Shown one piece after another: positions 1 to 7,346 of a stretch of DNA of 12,433 bases. The translations under genes and the position numbers were made by a program. Within the stretch, counting starts at the first letter, position 1, and each line of letters starts with the position of its first letter. The DNA is from CAYOVG01 sp964407285 (GTDB taxonomy: Bacteria > Desulfobacterota > Syntrophobacteria > Syntrophobacterales > Syntrophobacteraceae), in assembly GCA_964407285.1 (NCBI GenBank), contig CAYOVG010000206.1, positions 1 through 12,433 of the forward strand, given 5' to 3'. The notes beneath the pieces were generated by a model. That model saw nothing but the letters and a program-made list of their open reading frames with translations. It was not told the DNA's origin and made no database searches.

Positions 1-812
1 ATGTGTTGCACCACCACACGGACCCGCTGTATGCAGGCGCCTGCTGGGAGGGAAACGGCGGCGGCGCGAAGGCCTGCTTGCCGGTCTACCGGTTGTCGGG
101 GCGGCTGGAACTCAGGAACGTTACCTTCGGCTACAGCAGGATGGAACCGGCTCTTATCGAGGACTTCAGCCTGGAGCTTACGCCCGGCAGGAGAGTGGCC
201 CTGGTGGGCGGGTCGGGTTCGGGCAAGTCCACGATCGCCCGTATCGTATGCGGGATCTATCAGCCCTGGTCGGGAGAATTGCTGTTCGACGGCATGCCCT
301 GCAACGCCGTTCCCCGGGGGGTGCTGAGCGCATCGCTCGCCTACGTGGACCAGGAGGTGCTGCTTTTCGAGGCGCCCGTTCGGGACAATATCACCCTTTG
401 GGACAGTACGGTGGCCGAGATGGACATCATTCAGGCTGCCAAAGACGCGGCCATTCATGATGAAATCAGCGCGCGGGCAGGCGGGTACGACAGCCTGGTC
501 GAGGAGGGGGGCCGTAATTTCAGTGGAGGGCAGAGGCAACGGCTGGAACTGGCCCGAGCCCTGGCGGGCAATCCGTCCATGCTGGTGCTGGACGAGGCGA
601 CCAGCGCCCTCGATCCCACTACCGAAAAACTCGTTGACGACAGTATCCGCCGGCGAGGGTGCACGTGCCTGATCGTGGCGCACCGGTTGAGCACGATTCG
701 GGATTGTGACGAGATCATCGTGTTGGAGCGCGGCAAGGTAGTGCAAAGGGGCACGCACGAAAGCATGAAAGACGCCGATGGACCCTATGCCCGCCTGATC
801 GGCGGGGAGTGA
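1..812 (+). CDS. NHLM-type peptide export ABC transporter, first component, C-terminal ATPase part (5' truncated)
   Basis: The reading frame is open from the left edge; codons start at base 3, so the true start lies upstream. What remains is an ABC exporter ATPase. Walker A is GGSGSGKST (207-233), the signature is FSGGQRQR (from 519), Walker B is MLVLDEATSALD (from 579) and the switch histidine is in AHRLSTI (His codon 681-683). The residues before it (TDPLYAG) look like the linker after a membrane domain. The next gene looks like the second NHLM-family transporter, so this is probably its partner, which in that family usually carries an N-terminal C39 peptidase that cuts the peptide leader during export. 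That domain would be off the window, so the peptidase is inference. The signature has Phe in place of the usual Leu, a tolerated change. The stop overlaps the next start (GTGA), indicating translational coupling. Confidence 0.88.
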   Translation, partial: VLHHHTDPLYAGACWEGNGGGAKACLPVYRLSGRLELRNVTFGYSRMEPALIEDFSLELTPGRRVALVGGSGSGKSTIARIVCGIYQPWSGELLFDGMPCNAVPRGVLSASLAYVDQEVLLFEAPVRDNITLWDSTVAEMDIIQAAKDAAIHDEISARAGGYDSLVEEGGRNFSGGQRQRLELARALAGNPSMLVLDEATSALDPTTEKLVDDSIRRRGCTCLIVAHRLSTIRDCDEIIVLERGKVVQRGTHESMKDADGPYARLIGGE

Positions 813-3800
813 GGACAAAGCAGGCCATGGCCGAATCGCCGCCGTTCCGGGAATGGGTGGATTTGGGTGGGGTTTGTTCGTCCGTTGAGGGGAACAACCC
901 GGTTACCCTCAACGGGCGCGACAGCGCGTGGATCGTATGTTCCGGCCGGATGGACGTGTTTGCGATCGTATCGGGGGACGGTCCCTCCGGCGGCAGGCGC
1001 ACGCACCTGATGCGCGTGGAATCAGGCGGGATGGTATTCGGCGGCGGAAGCGCCGCGGATGAGGTTACGCTCATTGCGGTCGGGGTCCCCGGCGCCACGG
1101 TGATCGAACTGCCGCGGGCGACGCTTCGGAGCCGTGCGTCGGACCCGGGCCACCTCGACTCGCTCGTTCGATGGATCGATGCCTGGACCGGCGGGCTTTC
1201 CTCGGGCGTTTCGCGGGGGATACCCCCGAAGACGAGCGACCGCCTGGCTCCGGGCGATGAAATCGCTCTGGCTCCCCATCACAGCGCGCGGGTCAGAATG
1301 GGAACGCTCTGGATAAGAGGGTGCGCGTCTTCCGATGATTCTCGCGGGTCCTCCGATGATTCCTCCGGCTCTTCCGTTTTGTTCATGGGCAGGTATCCCG
1401 TGCCCGCGGGAACGGCGGGTGAAGGCGACGGCGGGACAATGTCCTCATCCTTTTTCCCCATTTCTTCGAAGGTGTGGATCGAGACGGCGGACCGGCAGGC
1501 GACGTTCGAAGCCGTCGAGACGCGGGACTGGCTAGGGAAAGATCCGCAGTGGCGCGGACTGGATGTTTTCTATCGGGCCATCCTTTCCATGGCCGAGCAA
1601 AACGAGCGGGATGCGCGCGCCGCGGCCATGGCGCGCATCGAAAACCATGCGATCCAGGAACGCAAGACCGCCCGCAACAGCCTGAAGCGGTTGTCGTCGC
1701 TGCTGACGGCGGCCGGGGGTGAAGAAATCGGGGAGGACGGGCGAACGGACGACCCGCTCATGGCCGCCTGCCGCCTGGTGGCGACCGCCGGCGGGATGCG
1801 GATTGCCGCTCTTCCGATGCGGCCCGAGGGGAGGAGAGTCGATAAGGCCCGGCTCGAGGAAATCGCGGCCGCCTCCCGTTTCCGGGTGCGCCAGGTGGTG
1901 CTTCGGGGCAATTGGTGGATGCAGGACAACGGAGCGCTCCTGGGACAGATCGAAGACACCGGCAGTCCCGTGGCGCTCATTCCGACTTCCCCCCGAAGCT
2001 TCGATATGGTGGACCCCGCGGCAGGGACACGGGTCCGGGTGAATGCGCGGACCGCCGACCGGCTCTCACCGTTCGCCCACCAGTTCTATCGTTCCTTTCC
2101 GGACCTGCCGATGTCCCTTGTGTCCATGCTCAAGTTCGGCATGGCCGGCGGCGGGAAGGACCTGTGGGTCCTGCTGCTGATGGGGGCCCTGAGCAGTCTG
2201 CTCGCGCTGTTGTCCCCGGTCATTACGGGACACGTCATCGATACCGTTATCCCCGAGAGCGACCGGCCGCAGCTTCTCCTGCTGATGTCGGCCATGGCGA
2301 GCGCCGCCGTCGCCATGGCCGTCTTTCAGGTCGTGCGGGGAGTGGCGATGGTGCGGCTGGAAGGGCGCATGAACATGTCCGTCTCCTCCGCTCTGCTGGA
2401 CCGAATCCTCAACATGCCCGTTTCTTTCTTCCGAAGATTCACGGCCGGCGACCTGGCTTTGCGTGCGAGCGGCATCAACGCCATCCGGCAGCAGGTGTCG
2501 GGCGTCGGGGTAATGACGCTGATGAACGGAATGTTTTCCCTCTCCAACCTGGCGCTTCTTTTCTACTACAACGTCAAGCTGGCGCTCGCGGCCCTGGGAT
2601 GCATCCTGGCGGTGGCGCTTTTCTTTGCGCTCGTTTGTGTGTTAAGCCTTCGGTATCAGCGGGAGATCACCGAACTGGAGGGAAAGGTTTCGGCCCTGGT
2701 GCTGCAGTTGATCGGAGGCATATCCAAGATTCGCGTGGCGGGCGCCGAAGTGCGTGCTTTCGGTGCGTGGTCCGTGCAGTTTTTCCTTAAAAAGCGCGCG
2801 GCGTTCAAAGCCGGGGCGCTGACGAACTACCAGGAAGTATTCAACGCGGTGTTTCCCGTTTTGTGCACGATCGTCATCTTCTGGATGGGAACCGGGGTGC
2901 TCGCGGAAGGGGCGGCAGGCGCGGTCGCGGGAAGCATGGCTTCGGGAAGCATGGCTTCGGGAAGCACGGCTCCGGGAATCATGGTTTCGAGCGGCGCGGC
3001 TCCGGGTTTGGGCGCGGGTGCGGCCACCCCGTTATCGACGGGCGACTTCCTGGCTTTCAATGCCGCGTTTTCAACCTTTGTCGCCGCCGTCGTCGAGATG
3101 GCCCTGGCTTTTCTCGCTCTCCTGCGGGTCGTTCCGGAGTACGAACGGGCGTTGCCCATACTGCGGGGCATTCCCGAAATCGATGCGGGGAAAACCAATC
3201 CGGGTGAGCTGACGGGAAACATCGAGATAGCCAACCTCACCTTCCGCTATGTGGAGGATGGGCCGGTGGTTCTGAAAAACGTCTCCATGCGGATGAGCGC
3301 CGGGGAGTACGTGGCCGTGGTGGGACCGTCGGGGTCCGGCAAGTCGACCCTTCTGCGGCTGCTCCTCGGTTTCGAACGGCCGGAGAGCGGCGCCGTCTAC
3401 TACGACGGCCTGAGTCTGGCCGATGCGGACGTGCAGTCTGTGCGGCGACAGATCGGCGTCGTGCTGCAGTCGAGCAGGATCATGTCGGGGGATATCTTCA
3501 GGAACATCATCGGCGCCTCCAACCTGACGCTCAACGATGCCTGGGAGGCCGCCCGCATGGCGGGACTCGACAAGGACATCGAGGAGATGCCCATGCAGAT
3601 GCACACGGTAATCAGCGAGGGCGGCGCGACCCTTTCGGGCGGGCAGCGCCAGCGGCTGCTGATCGCCAGGGCGCTGATCAAGCGGCCCCGGATCGTCTTC
3701 TTCGATGAAGCAACCAGCGCGCTGGACAACCAGACCCAACGGATCGTGAGCCGGAGCCTCGAAAGCCTCCATGCCACACGGCTGGTCATCGCCCACAGGC

Positions 3801-3931
3801 TCAGCACCATCATGAACGCGGACCGTATCTTCGTGCTCCAGGCCGGCCGGCTCGTGGAAGAAGGAAAGTACGAGGACCTGATGGCCAAGGACGGAGTGTT
3901 TGCCGCCCTTGCAAAGCGCCAACTGGTGTAG
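809..3931 (+). CDS. NHLM bacteriocin system ABC transporter, second component (permease/ATP-binding, 1040 aa)
   Basis: Residues about 20-130 form a beta-rich sensor-like region (patterns such as WIVCSGRMDVFAIV), followed by a helical linker, an ABC exporter membrane domain (about 450-765) and an ATPase (805-1040). ATPase motifs are GPSGSGKST (839-847), LSGGQ (942-946), FFDEATSALD (Asp966, Glu967) and AHRLSTI (His996). This order matches the second ABC protein of NHLM peptide maturation/export loci, which works with the upstream transporter in the inner membrane. The GTG start at 809 shares GTGA with the previous stop; an ATG at 827 is an alternative. No separate strong ribosome site is visible, consistent with coupling. 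Two low-complexity insertions are odd: an SSDD-rich pair at residues 174-189 and a GSMAS-type repeat at about 708-732, between the last two membrane helices. Transport of a ribosomal peptide is inferred; no precursor peptide gene is visible here. Confidence 0.9.
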   Translation: MRTKQAMAESPPFREWVDLGGVCSSVEGNNPVTLNGRDSAWIVCSGRMDVFAIVSGDGPSGGRRTHLMRVESGGMVFGGGSAADEVTLIAVGVPGATVIELPRATLRSRASDPGHLDSLVRWIDAWTGGLSSGVSRGIPPKTSDRLAPGDEIALAPHHSARVRMGTLWIRGCASSDDSRGSSDDSSGSSVLFMGRYPVPAGTAGEGDGGTMSSSFFPISSKVWIETADRQATFEAVETRDWLGKDPQWRGLDVFYRAILSMAEQNERDARAAAMARIENHAIQERKTARNSLKRLSSLLTAAGGEEIGEDGRTDDPLMAACRLVATAGGMRIAALPMRPEGRRVDKARLEEIAAASRFRVRQVVLRGNWWMQDNGALLGQIEDTGSPVALIPTSPRSFDMVDPAAGTRVRVNARTADRLSPFAHQFYRSFPDLPMSLVSMLKFGMAGGGKDLWVLLLMGALSSLLALLSPVITGHVIDTVIPESDRPQLLLLMSAMASAAVAMAVFQVVRGVAMVRLEGRMNMSVSSALLDRILNMPVSFFRRFTAGDLALRASGINAIRQQVSGVGVMTLMNGMFSLSNLALLFYYNVKLALAALGCILAVALFFALVCVLSLRYQREITELEGKVSALVLQLIGGISKIRVAGAEVRAFGAWSVQFFLKKRAAFKAGALTNYQEVFNAVFPVLCTIVIFWMGTGVLAEGAAGAVAGSMASGSMASGSTAPGIMVSSGAAPGLGAGAATPLSTGDFLAFNAAFSTFVAAVVEMALAFLALLRVVPEYERALPILRGIPEIDAGKTNPGELTGNIEIANLTFRYVEDGPVVLKNVSMRMSAGEYVAVVGPSGSGKSTLLRLLLGFERPESGAVYYDGLSLADADVQSVRRQIGVVLQSSRIMSGDIFRNIIGASNLTLNDAWEAARMAGLDKDIEEMPMQMHTVISEGGATLSGGQRQRLLIARALIKRPRIVFFDEATSALDNQTQRIVSRSLESLHATRLVIAHRLSTIMNADRIFVLQAGRLVEEGKYEDLMAKDGVFAALAKRQLV
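1328..1375 (+). repeat. 21-bp coding tandem repeat (about 2.3 copies)
   Basis: Two 21-base units (1328-1348 and 1349-1369) plus a partial third (1370-1375) encode SSDDSRG, SSDDSSG and SS inside the N-terminal part of the second ABC transporter. The unit is a multiple of three, so copy-number change keeps the frame. It probably forms a flexible acidic loop. Confidence 0.75.
2929..3003 (+). repeat. 15-bp coding minisatellite (about 4-5 copies) in ABC transporter loop
   Basis: The unit GGGAAGCATGGCTTC occurs exactly at 2929-2943 and 2944-2958, with two mismatches at 2959-2973, diverged at 2974-2988 and strongly degenerate at 2989-3003. It encodes pentapeptides GSMAS, GSMAS, GSTAP, GIMVS and SGAAP. 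It lies between predicted helices TM5 (about 682-698) and TM6 (from about 747), so it lengthens a loop expected on the outer face of the membrane. Confidence 0.85.
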
Positions 3932-3954
3932 GAACGGGAACGGAATTGATGCCT

Positions 3955-3981
3955 GCCGCCGGGTGCTCGATGCCCGGCGCC
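3955..3981 (+). other. GC-rich inverted repeat between ABC gene and rlmN
   Basis: Arms GCCGCCGGG (3955-3963) and CCCGGCGCC (3973-3981) pair over 9 positions with one mismatch around a 9-base loop. The loop sequence TGCTCGATG recurs exactly at 3992-4000. No T-run follows, so it is at best a weak or factor-dependent terminator, or an RNA-stabilising hairpin at the end of the transporter operon. Confidence 0.4.
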
Positions 3982-4019
3982 TGGTGTCGGTTGCTCGATG
4001 ACGGATACCGGATGGAAAC

Positions 4020-5054
4020 ATGAATCTTTTCGAATTGACCTGTGAGGAGCTTGCAGGGGAACTGAAGAGCCGGTACGGCAAGGGGCTCTATCATGCCGCC
4101 GCCGTCTGCCGGGAGGTCTTCAAGAGCGGGAATGCCGCGTTTGCCGAAGCCCCGGAGTTTGCCCGGTCGCCGGAACTTGCCCGCCGGCTGGCCGAGGACG
4201 TGCGGTTGCCGTCGTGCCGCATCGTCGCCAGGCGCGAAGGCGAGGTGACAAAATTCGCTTCCGTCCTGTCGGACGGCAGCATCATCGAATCCGTCGTCAT
4301 TCCCTCGAACGGCCGCACCACTCTTTGTATCTCCTCCCAGGTCGGTTGCCGCATGGGGTGCGGGTTTTGCGTGACGGGCGCAATGGGGTTCAAGCGCAAC
4401 CTCAGCGTCGAGGAAATCGTCTGGCAGGTCCATGCCGCCCGGTCAGGACTCGGCGGCAGGGTCGACAATATCGTGTTCATGGGGATGGGAGAACCCTTCG
4501 ACAACTTCGAAAACGTCATGCGGGCGGTGGATGTGATGAGCGATCAGCGCGGGCTCGACATTGCGCGCAGGCGCATCACCATTTCCACGGCGGGGCATGC
4601 GGACGGCATCCGAAAACTTGCGGCGCTCGGGCCCGGGGCGCGAAATCTTCGCCTGGCCGTGTCGCTCAATGCTGCCGACGACGCGCTTCGCACCACGCTG
4701 ATGCCGATAAACCGCAAATACCCTCTAGCCCGGCTGGGGGAAGAGCTTCGCGCGTTCCCGCTCGGAAGGGACGGCGTCATCTTCATCGAGTACGTCCTGT
4801 TGGCGGGGATAAACGACTCCCCCGAGGATGCGGGAAGGCTTGCCCGGTATCTGAAGGGACTGAAGGTCCGGGTGAACGTCATCGCGTTCAACGAAGGCGA
4901 CGGTCCCGGAACCTATACGGCCCCTTCACCTGATGATGTGCGCCGGTTTTGCGGCCGGCTCGCCGAAGAAAAGCTTTTCGTGAGGCTGCGGCGCTCCCGC
5001 GGGCGGGATATCATGGCCGCCTGCGGTCAACTCGGAGCGTCCCTGTCGCGCTGA
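4020..5054 (+). CDS. rlmN: 23S rRNA (adenine(2503)-C(2))-methyltransferase / tRNA (adenine(37)-C2)-methyltransferase
   Basis: A radical-SAM enzyme that methylates C2 of A2503 in 23S rRNA and, in characterised homologues, A37 of some tRNAs. The 344 residues are close to the usual family length. Visible marks are the N-terminal helical RNA-binding region (ELTCEELAGELKSRYG...), the CISSQVGC segment with the 4Fe-4S motif CRMGCGFC (Cys110, Cys114, Cys117), the SAM-contact segment FMGMGEPFDN, and the C-terminal GRDIMAACGQL with Cys335. Cys335 corresponds to the cysteine that carries the transient methyl group. It lacks the resistance-type Cfr context and reads as the housekeeping enzyme. The ATG at 4020 has only a weak purine-rich sequence (GGATGGA) upstream. 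It lies 88 bases after the transporter gene and may have its own promoter or be read through. Confidence 0.95.
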   Translation: MNLFELTCEELAGELKSRYGKGLYHAAAVCREVFKSGNAAFAEAPEFARSPELARRLAEDVRLPSCRIVARREGEVTKFASVLSDGSIIESVVIPSNGRTTLCISSQVGCRMGCGFCVTGAMGFKRNLSVEEIVWQVHAARSGLGGRVDNIVFMGMGEPFDNFENVMRAVDVMSDQRGLDIARRRITISTAGHADGIRKLAALGPGARNLRLAVSLNAADDALRTTLMPINRKYPLARLGEELRAFPLGRDGVIFIEYVLLAGINDSPEDAGRLARYLKGLKVRVNVIAFNEGDGPGTYTAPSPDDVRRFCGRLAEEKLFVRLRRSRGRDIMAACGQLGASLSR

Positions 5055-5189
5055 TGAAGGACCCCGGCTTTGTTTTTTCGATTCGGGTCTGAAATCGCCC
5101 CCCCTGGAACCCTCTGTTCGTCTCTTTGTTTTCCTGATCCAACGTCGTTCACTATAACTTAAAGCAGCCGTCGCCTTGCTGCAAGAGAT

Positions 5190-5217
5190 TCCGGATCGGG
5201 CGACTTCCCGGTCCGGA
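5190..5217. other. Strong inverted repeat downstream of rlmN
   Basis: Arms 5190-5200 and 5207-5217 (core CCGGATCGGG and CCCGGTCCGG) pair over 11 positions with a single G-T wobble and a 6-base loop. There is no T-run on either side, so it is not a standard intrinsic terminator. It may be a transcript-end hairpin for rlmN, a REP-like element or a protein site. Confidence 0.5.
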
Positions 5218-5383
5218 TGAAGCGCTGTGGACGCATCATCGCCCTTCGTCTTCCCACTATCGCGATTCGATCTGTCTAATTATCTGAAACTACAGTCCTT
5301 TTTGTCGTGAATTGAGGATAAGAGCCCATTTTTTCTCCATAATTTCTCTTTAAAATAGAACGCAAATGTATGTTTTCATATGG

Positions 5384-5459
5384 CTATGGCAACGCAAAAC
5401 CATAGTGCTTCCCGGACATACGGCACGGTACGCGACGAGCTCTTCTCTGTGTGCCGTAT
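5384..5459 (+). other. Two adjacent hairpins, possible structured leader RNA
   Basis: A 6-bp stem CTATGG/CCATAG (5384-5389, 5400-5405) encloses the A-rich loop CAACGCAAAA. Next comes a perfect 9-bp stem ATACGGCAC/GTGCCGTAT (5418-5426, 5451-5459) with a 24-base loop. A weaker TATG/CATA stem lies just upstream (5367-5382). ACGCAAA occurs twice, at 5360-5366 and in the loop. GEMM (cyclic dinucleotide) riboswitches also contain GCAAA-type loops and sit before cytochrome genes in some deltaproteobacteria, but the rest of that consensus was not found. Confidence 0.3.
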
Positions 5460-5560
5460 AAGTCTCTCATGCCGCCATGAACGAGGACTGTCTTGCGCTT
5501 CCCGTTTTACAGGTTGCCGTTTCTAAAAGGGCAACAGCTTTCCGTCGTTTGCTTTTCTTT

Positions 5561-5590
5561 GGTTCCGGCATGGTTCCGACATAGGTTCCG
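5561..5590. repeat. 11-bp direct repeats (GGTTCCG core, three copies)
   Basis: GGTTCCG starts at 5561, 5572 and 5584, within the longer units GGTTCCGGCAT, GGTTCCGACAT and GGTTCCGGCGG. Spacing of 11 and 12 bases is about one helical turn, so the copies face the same side of DNA, as in some regulator sites. No known regulator consensus is recognised. Confidence 0.5.
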
Positions 5591-5607
5591 GCGGAATCGG
5601 AGTTTGC

Positions 5608-5641
5608 CCCGAGGATGCTCCATCCTCGGGATATCATCCCG
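5608..5641 (+). other. Overlapping, mutually exclusive hairpins before the cytochrome gene
   Basis: CCCGAGGATG (5608-5617) and CATCCTCGGG (5621-5630) form a perfect 10-bp stem with a 3-base loop. CGGGAT (5627-5632) and ATCCCG (5636-5641) form a second 6-bp stem that needs CGGG at 5627-5630, also used by the first. Only one can form fully at a time. No T-run follows, so this is not a classic attenuator terminator. Confidence 0.5.
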
Positions 5642-5815
5642 CGGTTGGTCCCGGCGCATGCCCATCGGTCGTTGGATTGCCTGATTGCATGGGCAGCCTC
5701 CCGGAGAAAGGAGGTGGATAAGGGCTCCGCTCCATCGAGCGTCAATGACTGCGGAAAGACGTGGAATGAATCCCATGTGATAACTCCCTTGCAGGGAAAC
5801 GTGAACTTACGAAAC

Positions 5816-5822
5816 GAGGAGG
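5816..5822 (+). promoter_or_regulatory. Ribosome binding site of the cytochrome gene
   Basis: GAGGAGG lies 5 bases before the ATG at 5828. An out-of-frame ATG at 5824 is only one base from the site and too close to be used, which fixes 5828 as the start. Confidence 0.8.
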
Positions 5823-5827
5823 AATGA

Positions 5828-7186
5828 ATGAACGGAAAGCTGCTCTACGGATGCCTGGCGATCGTCGTACTCGGACTTTCCTTTCCGGCCCGGGCGGAAA
5901 GCTCGACCATGAGAGAGATTCTGTTGAAATCGTTAGGCGGCGCATTGTATTCGGACCAGGATCTCTCGCTGTGGAAGAACCAGTCGTGTAAGTCTTGCCA
6001 CCATCCACGCGCAGGGTTCGCCGACCCCGACAACGCCGACAATCCCAAGGAAATGCCCGTGTCGGACGGGTCCGACACGGCCCTCTTCGGTGGGCGTAAC
6101 GCGCCGACGGCGTCCTATGCCGGTTTCAGTCCGAAGCTGCATTGGAACGCCGAGGATGGCCTGTTCATCGGAGGACTCTTCTGGGACGGACGTGCGTCCG
6201 GTCTTTCCTCGACCGTAACGGGCGGGCTCGGGGATGGTCCCACGGGCGACCCGTTGGCGGACCAGGCCAAAGGGCCGTTCCTGAATCCGGTTGAAATGGC
6301 GCTGGCGGATGAACTGGACGTAGTGGAGGTTGTTCGGTCCTCGAGCTATGCGTGGCTCTTTCAGGTAGTGTTTCCGGGCGTTTTGTACAACGACGACAAG
6401 GTGGGAGTCGCCTACGACAACATCGCCGAATCCATAGCCGCTTTCGAAAGATCCTCGGCCGTCAACAGGTTCAACTCCAGGTTCGACGGATTCGTGAGAG
6501 AGCAGGGAGGAGATGTCGGCTCGTTCGGAGTCGAGATCGATCCGTCCACGGGATTTAGAAAATACGTCGGACCGCCCGAGGGATTCAAATCCGTCTTCTT
6601 CTCCCATGAGGAAGCGGATGGCCTGGCGCTCTTCAATGCGGATTCGGAAGTACAGGCGGGGATTGGCACAGGGGAGAATGTGGGAGGCGCGTGCTATCGC
6701 TGTCATATTACGGAGCGGCATGATCCGAAGATCTACGGACGGAATGCGACGGTAGATCCGAACCCCCTGAGAGACGATGGGACTTACCCTCCCATCCTCA
6801 CCGATTTTTCGTACGACAACCTGGGGATTCCCAAGAGCGCGAACCCTCTGATCGCCGGCAACCCTGTCGATTACGGCTTAGGGGCCGCATTCAGATTGAG
6901 CGAGCTTGATGCGTTGAATCCAGCGGGGGATAATGAGGCGAACGAGCGGGGGAAGTTCAAGACGCCCTCGTTGCGCAATGTGGCCGCGACCGCTCCCTAC
7001 GGCCACAATGGATTGTTCCACGATCTGAAATCCATAGTTCATTTCTATAACGTCAGGGATGTCGAATCTTTCCCTGAACCCGAGACGCCGGAGAACGTCA
7101 ACACGGACGAGCTTGGGAATCTCGGCCTGTCCGGCGAGCAGGAAGACCGGATCATACTGTTCCTGAAGACGCTGACCGACGGATAA
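5828..7186 (+). CDS. Periplasmic dihaem cytochrome c peroxidase / MauG-family protein
   Basis: The 452-residue protein begins with a signal peptide (hydrophobic core 5-19, likely cut after ARA at 23), so it acts in the periplasm. Two c-type haem sites are visible: CKSCH (Cys54, Cys57, His58) and CYRCH (Cys289, Cys292, His293). Other family marks are NAPTASYAGF, FWDGRASGL and NPVEMA in the first haem domain and FKTPSLRNVA...YGHNGLFHDL...FYN near the end of the second. Relatives reduce hydrogen peroxide using electrons from small cytochromes, or, for MauG, oxidise protein side chains. The end of the second domain has no Met between SLRNVA and the C-terminus; Tyr407 in HFYN may take the axial position as Tyr does in MauG. 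This is an alignment guess. No methylamine dehydrogenase gene is nearby. It stands alone after a long leader and converges on the next gene. Confidence 0.9.
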   Translation: MNGKLLYGCLAIVVLGLSFPARAESSTMREILLKSLGGALYSDQDLSLWKNQSCKSCHHPRAGFADPDNADNPKEMPVSDGSDTALFGGRNAPTASYAGFSPKLHWNAEDGLFIGGLFWDGRASGLSSTVTGGLGDGPTGDPLADQAKGPFLNPVEMALADELDVVEVVRSSSYAWLFQVVFPGVLYNDDKVGVAYDNIAESIAAFERSSAVNRFNSRFDGFVREQGGDVGSFGVEIDPSTGFRKYVGPPEGFKSVFFSHEEADGLALFNADSEVQAGIGTGENVGGACYRCHITERHDPKIYGRNATVDPNPLRDDGTYPPILTDFSYDNLGIPKSANPLIAGNPVDYGLGAAFRLSELDALNPAGDNEANERGKFKTPSLRNVAATAPYGHNGLFHDLKSIVHFYNVRDVESFPEPETPENVNTDELGNLGLSGEQEDRIILFLKTLTDG

Positions 7187-7215
7187 TGTCTCTGAAGACG
7201 CACAACGACAGATAA
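7163..7215 (+). repeat. Imperfect duplication of the cytochrome gene 3' end
   Basis: The last 24 bases of the gene including its stop (7163-7186) recur at 7192-7215 with 20 of 24 bases identical, offset by 29. Both begin CTGAAGACGC and end GATAA. The second copy lies beyond the stop and out of frame, so it is non-coding. Confidence 0.7.
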
Positions 7216-7221
7216 CCGGAT

Positions 7222-7245
7222 GTGGCCGGTCCCCCCGCCGGCCGC
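7222..7245. terminator. Possible terminator hairpin between convergent genes
   Basis: GGCCGG (7224-7229) and CCGGCC (7238-7243), extended by a T-G and a G-C pair, form an 8-bp GC-rich stem around the C-rich loop TCCCCCCG. It sits about 35 bases after the cytochrome stop. No clear T-run follows, so termination would be weak or Rho-assisted. Confidence 0.35.
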
Positions 7246-7320
7246 TCCTTCGCCCGCCTGCCCGCCTGATCGCCTGCACATGGCGTTAGCCTGCGACTGC
7301 ATCACGGCGCGGGACAATGC

Positions 7321-7346
7321 ACGGTGAGACGGGTTGTTGTCACCGT
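7321..7346. terminator. Inverted repeat over the 3' end of the reverse-strand gene
   Basis: ACGGTGA (7321-7327) and TCACCGT (7340-7346) are perfect 7-bp arms with a 12-base loop, overlapping the stop codon of the leftward gene. It may help end or protect that transcript. There is no T-run, so this is tentative. Confidence 0.25.

Larger units (their letters stand above)
5055..5827. other. 773-base gene-free region with several inverted repeats
   Basis: No convincing gene is seen on either strand; short open frames here lack good ribosome sites and recognisable products. The part from about 5260 to 5400 is clearly more AT-rich than the flanks and is the likeliest place for a promoter, though no clean -35/-10 pair with normal spacing was found. 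Below it come hairpins at 5367-5382, 5384-5405, 5418-5459, 5608-5630 and 5627-5641, an 11-bp tandem repeat at 5561-5590 and an orphan Shine-Dalgarno at 5707-5715. If transcription starts near 5350, the cytochrome gene would have a leader of about 470 bases. Confidence 0.6.

Noticed and set aside
1912..2790. 292-codon forward frame inside the second ABC gene
   Set aside because: Shifted-frame shadow with Arg/Gly/Pro-rich composition and no membrane helices, unlike the true frame.
3071..4081. 336-codon reverse frame over the ABC ATPase end
   Set aside because: It is antisense to the clearly conserved Walker A, signature and Walker B region.
5059..5090. Intrinsic terminator after rlmN
   Set aside because: The T-run lies inside the loop of a weak 5-6 bp stem rather than after it, so the geometry is wrong.
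5382..5397. TGGC...GCA with sigma-54 spacing in the leader
   Set aside because: Only the TGGC and GCA ends match. The site falls in a stem-loop, and the remaining consensus bases are absent.
5672..5689. Second sigma-54-like site (TTGG...TTGCA) before the cytochrome gene
   Set aside because: The GG-to-GC spacing is 11 rather than 10 bases, which normally abolishes recognition.
5493..5827. Short forward frames in the rlmN-cytochrome gap
   Set aside because: No ribosome sites at usable distances, composition typical of chance frames, and overlap with strong hairpins.
3932..5827. Nitrile-hydratase-type leader peptide precursor for the transporter
   Set aside because: No frame with such a leader and a GG-type cleavage site was found. 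The precursor is more likely upstream of the window.
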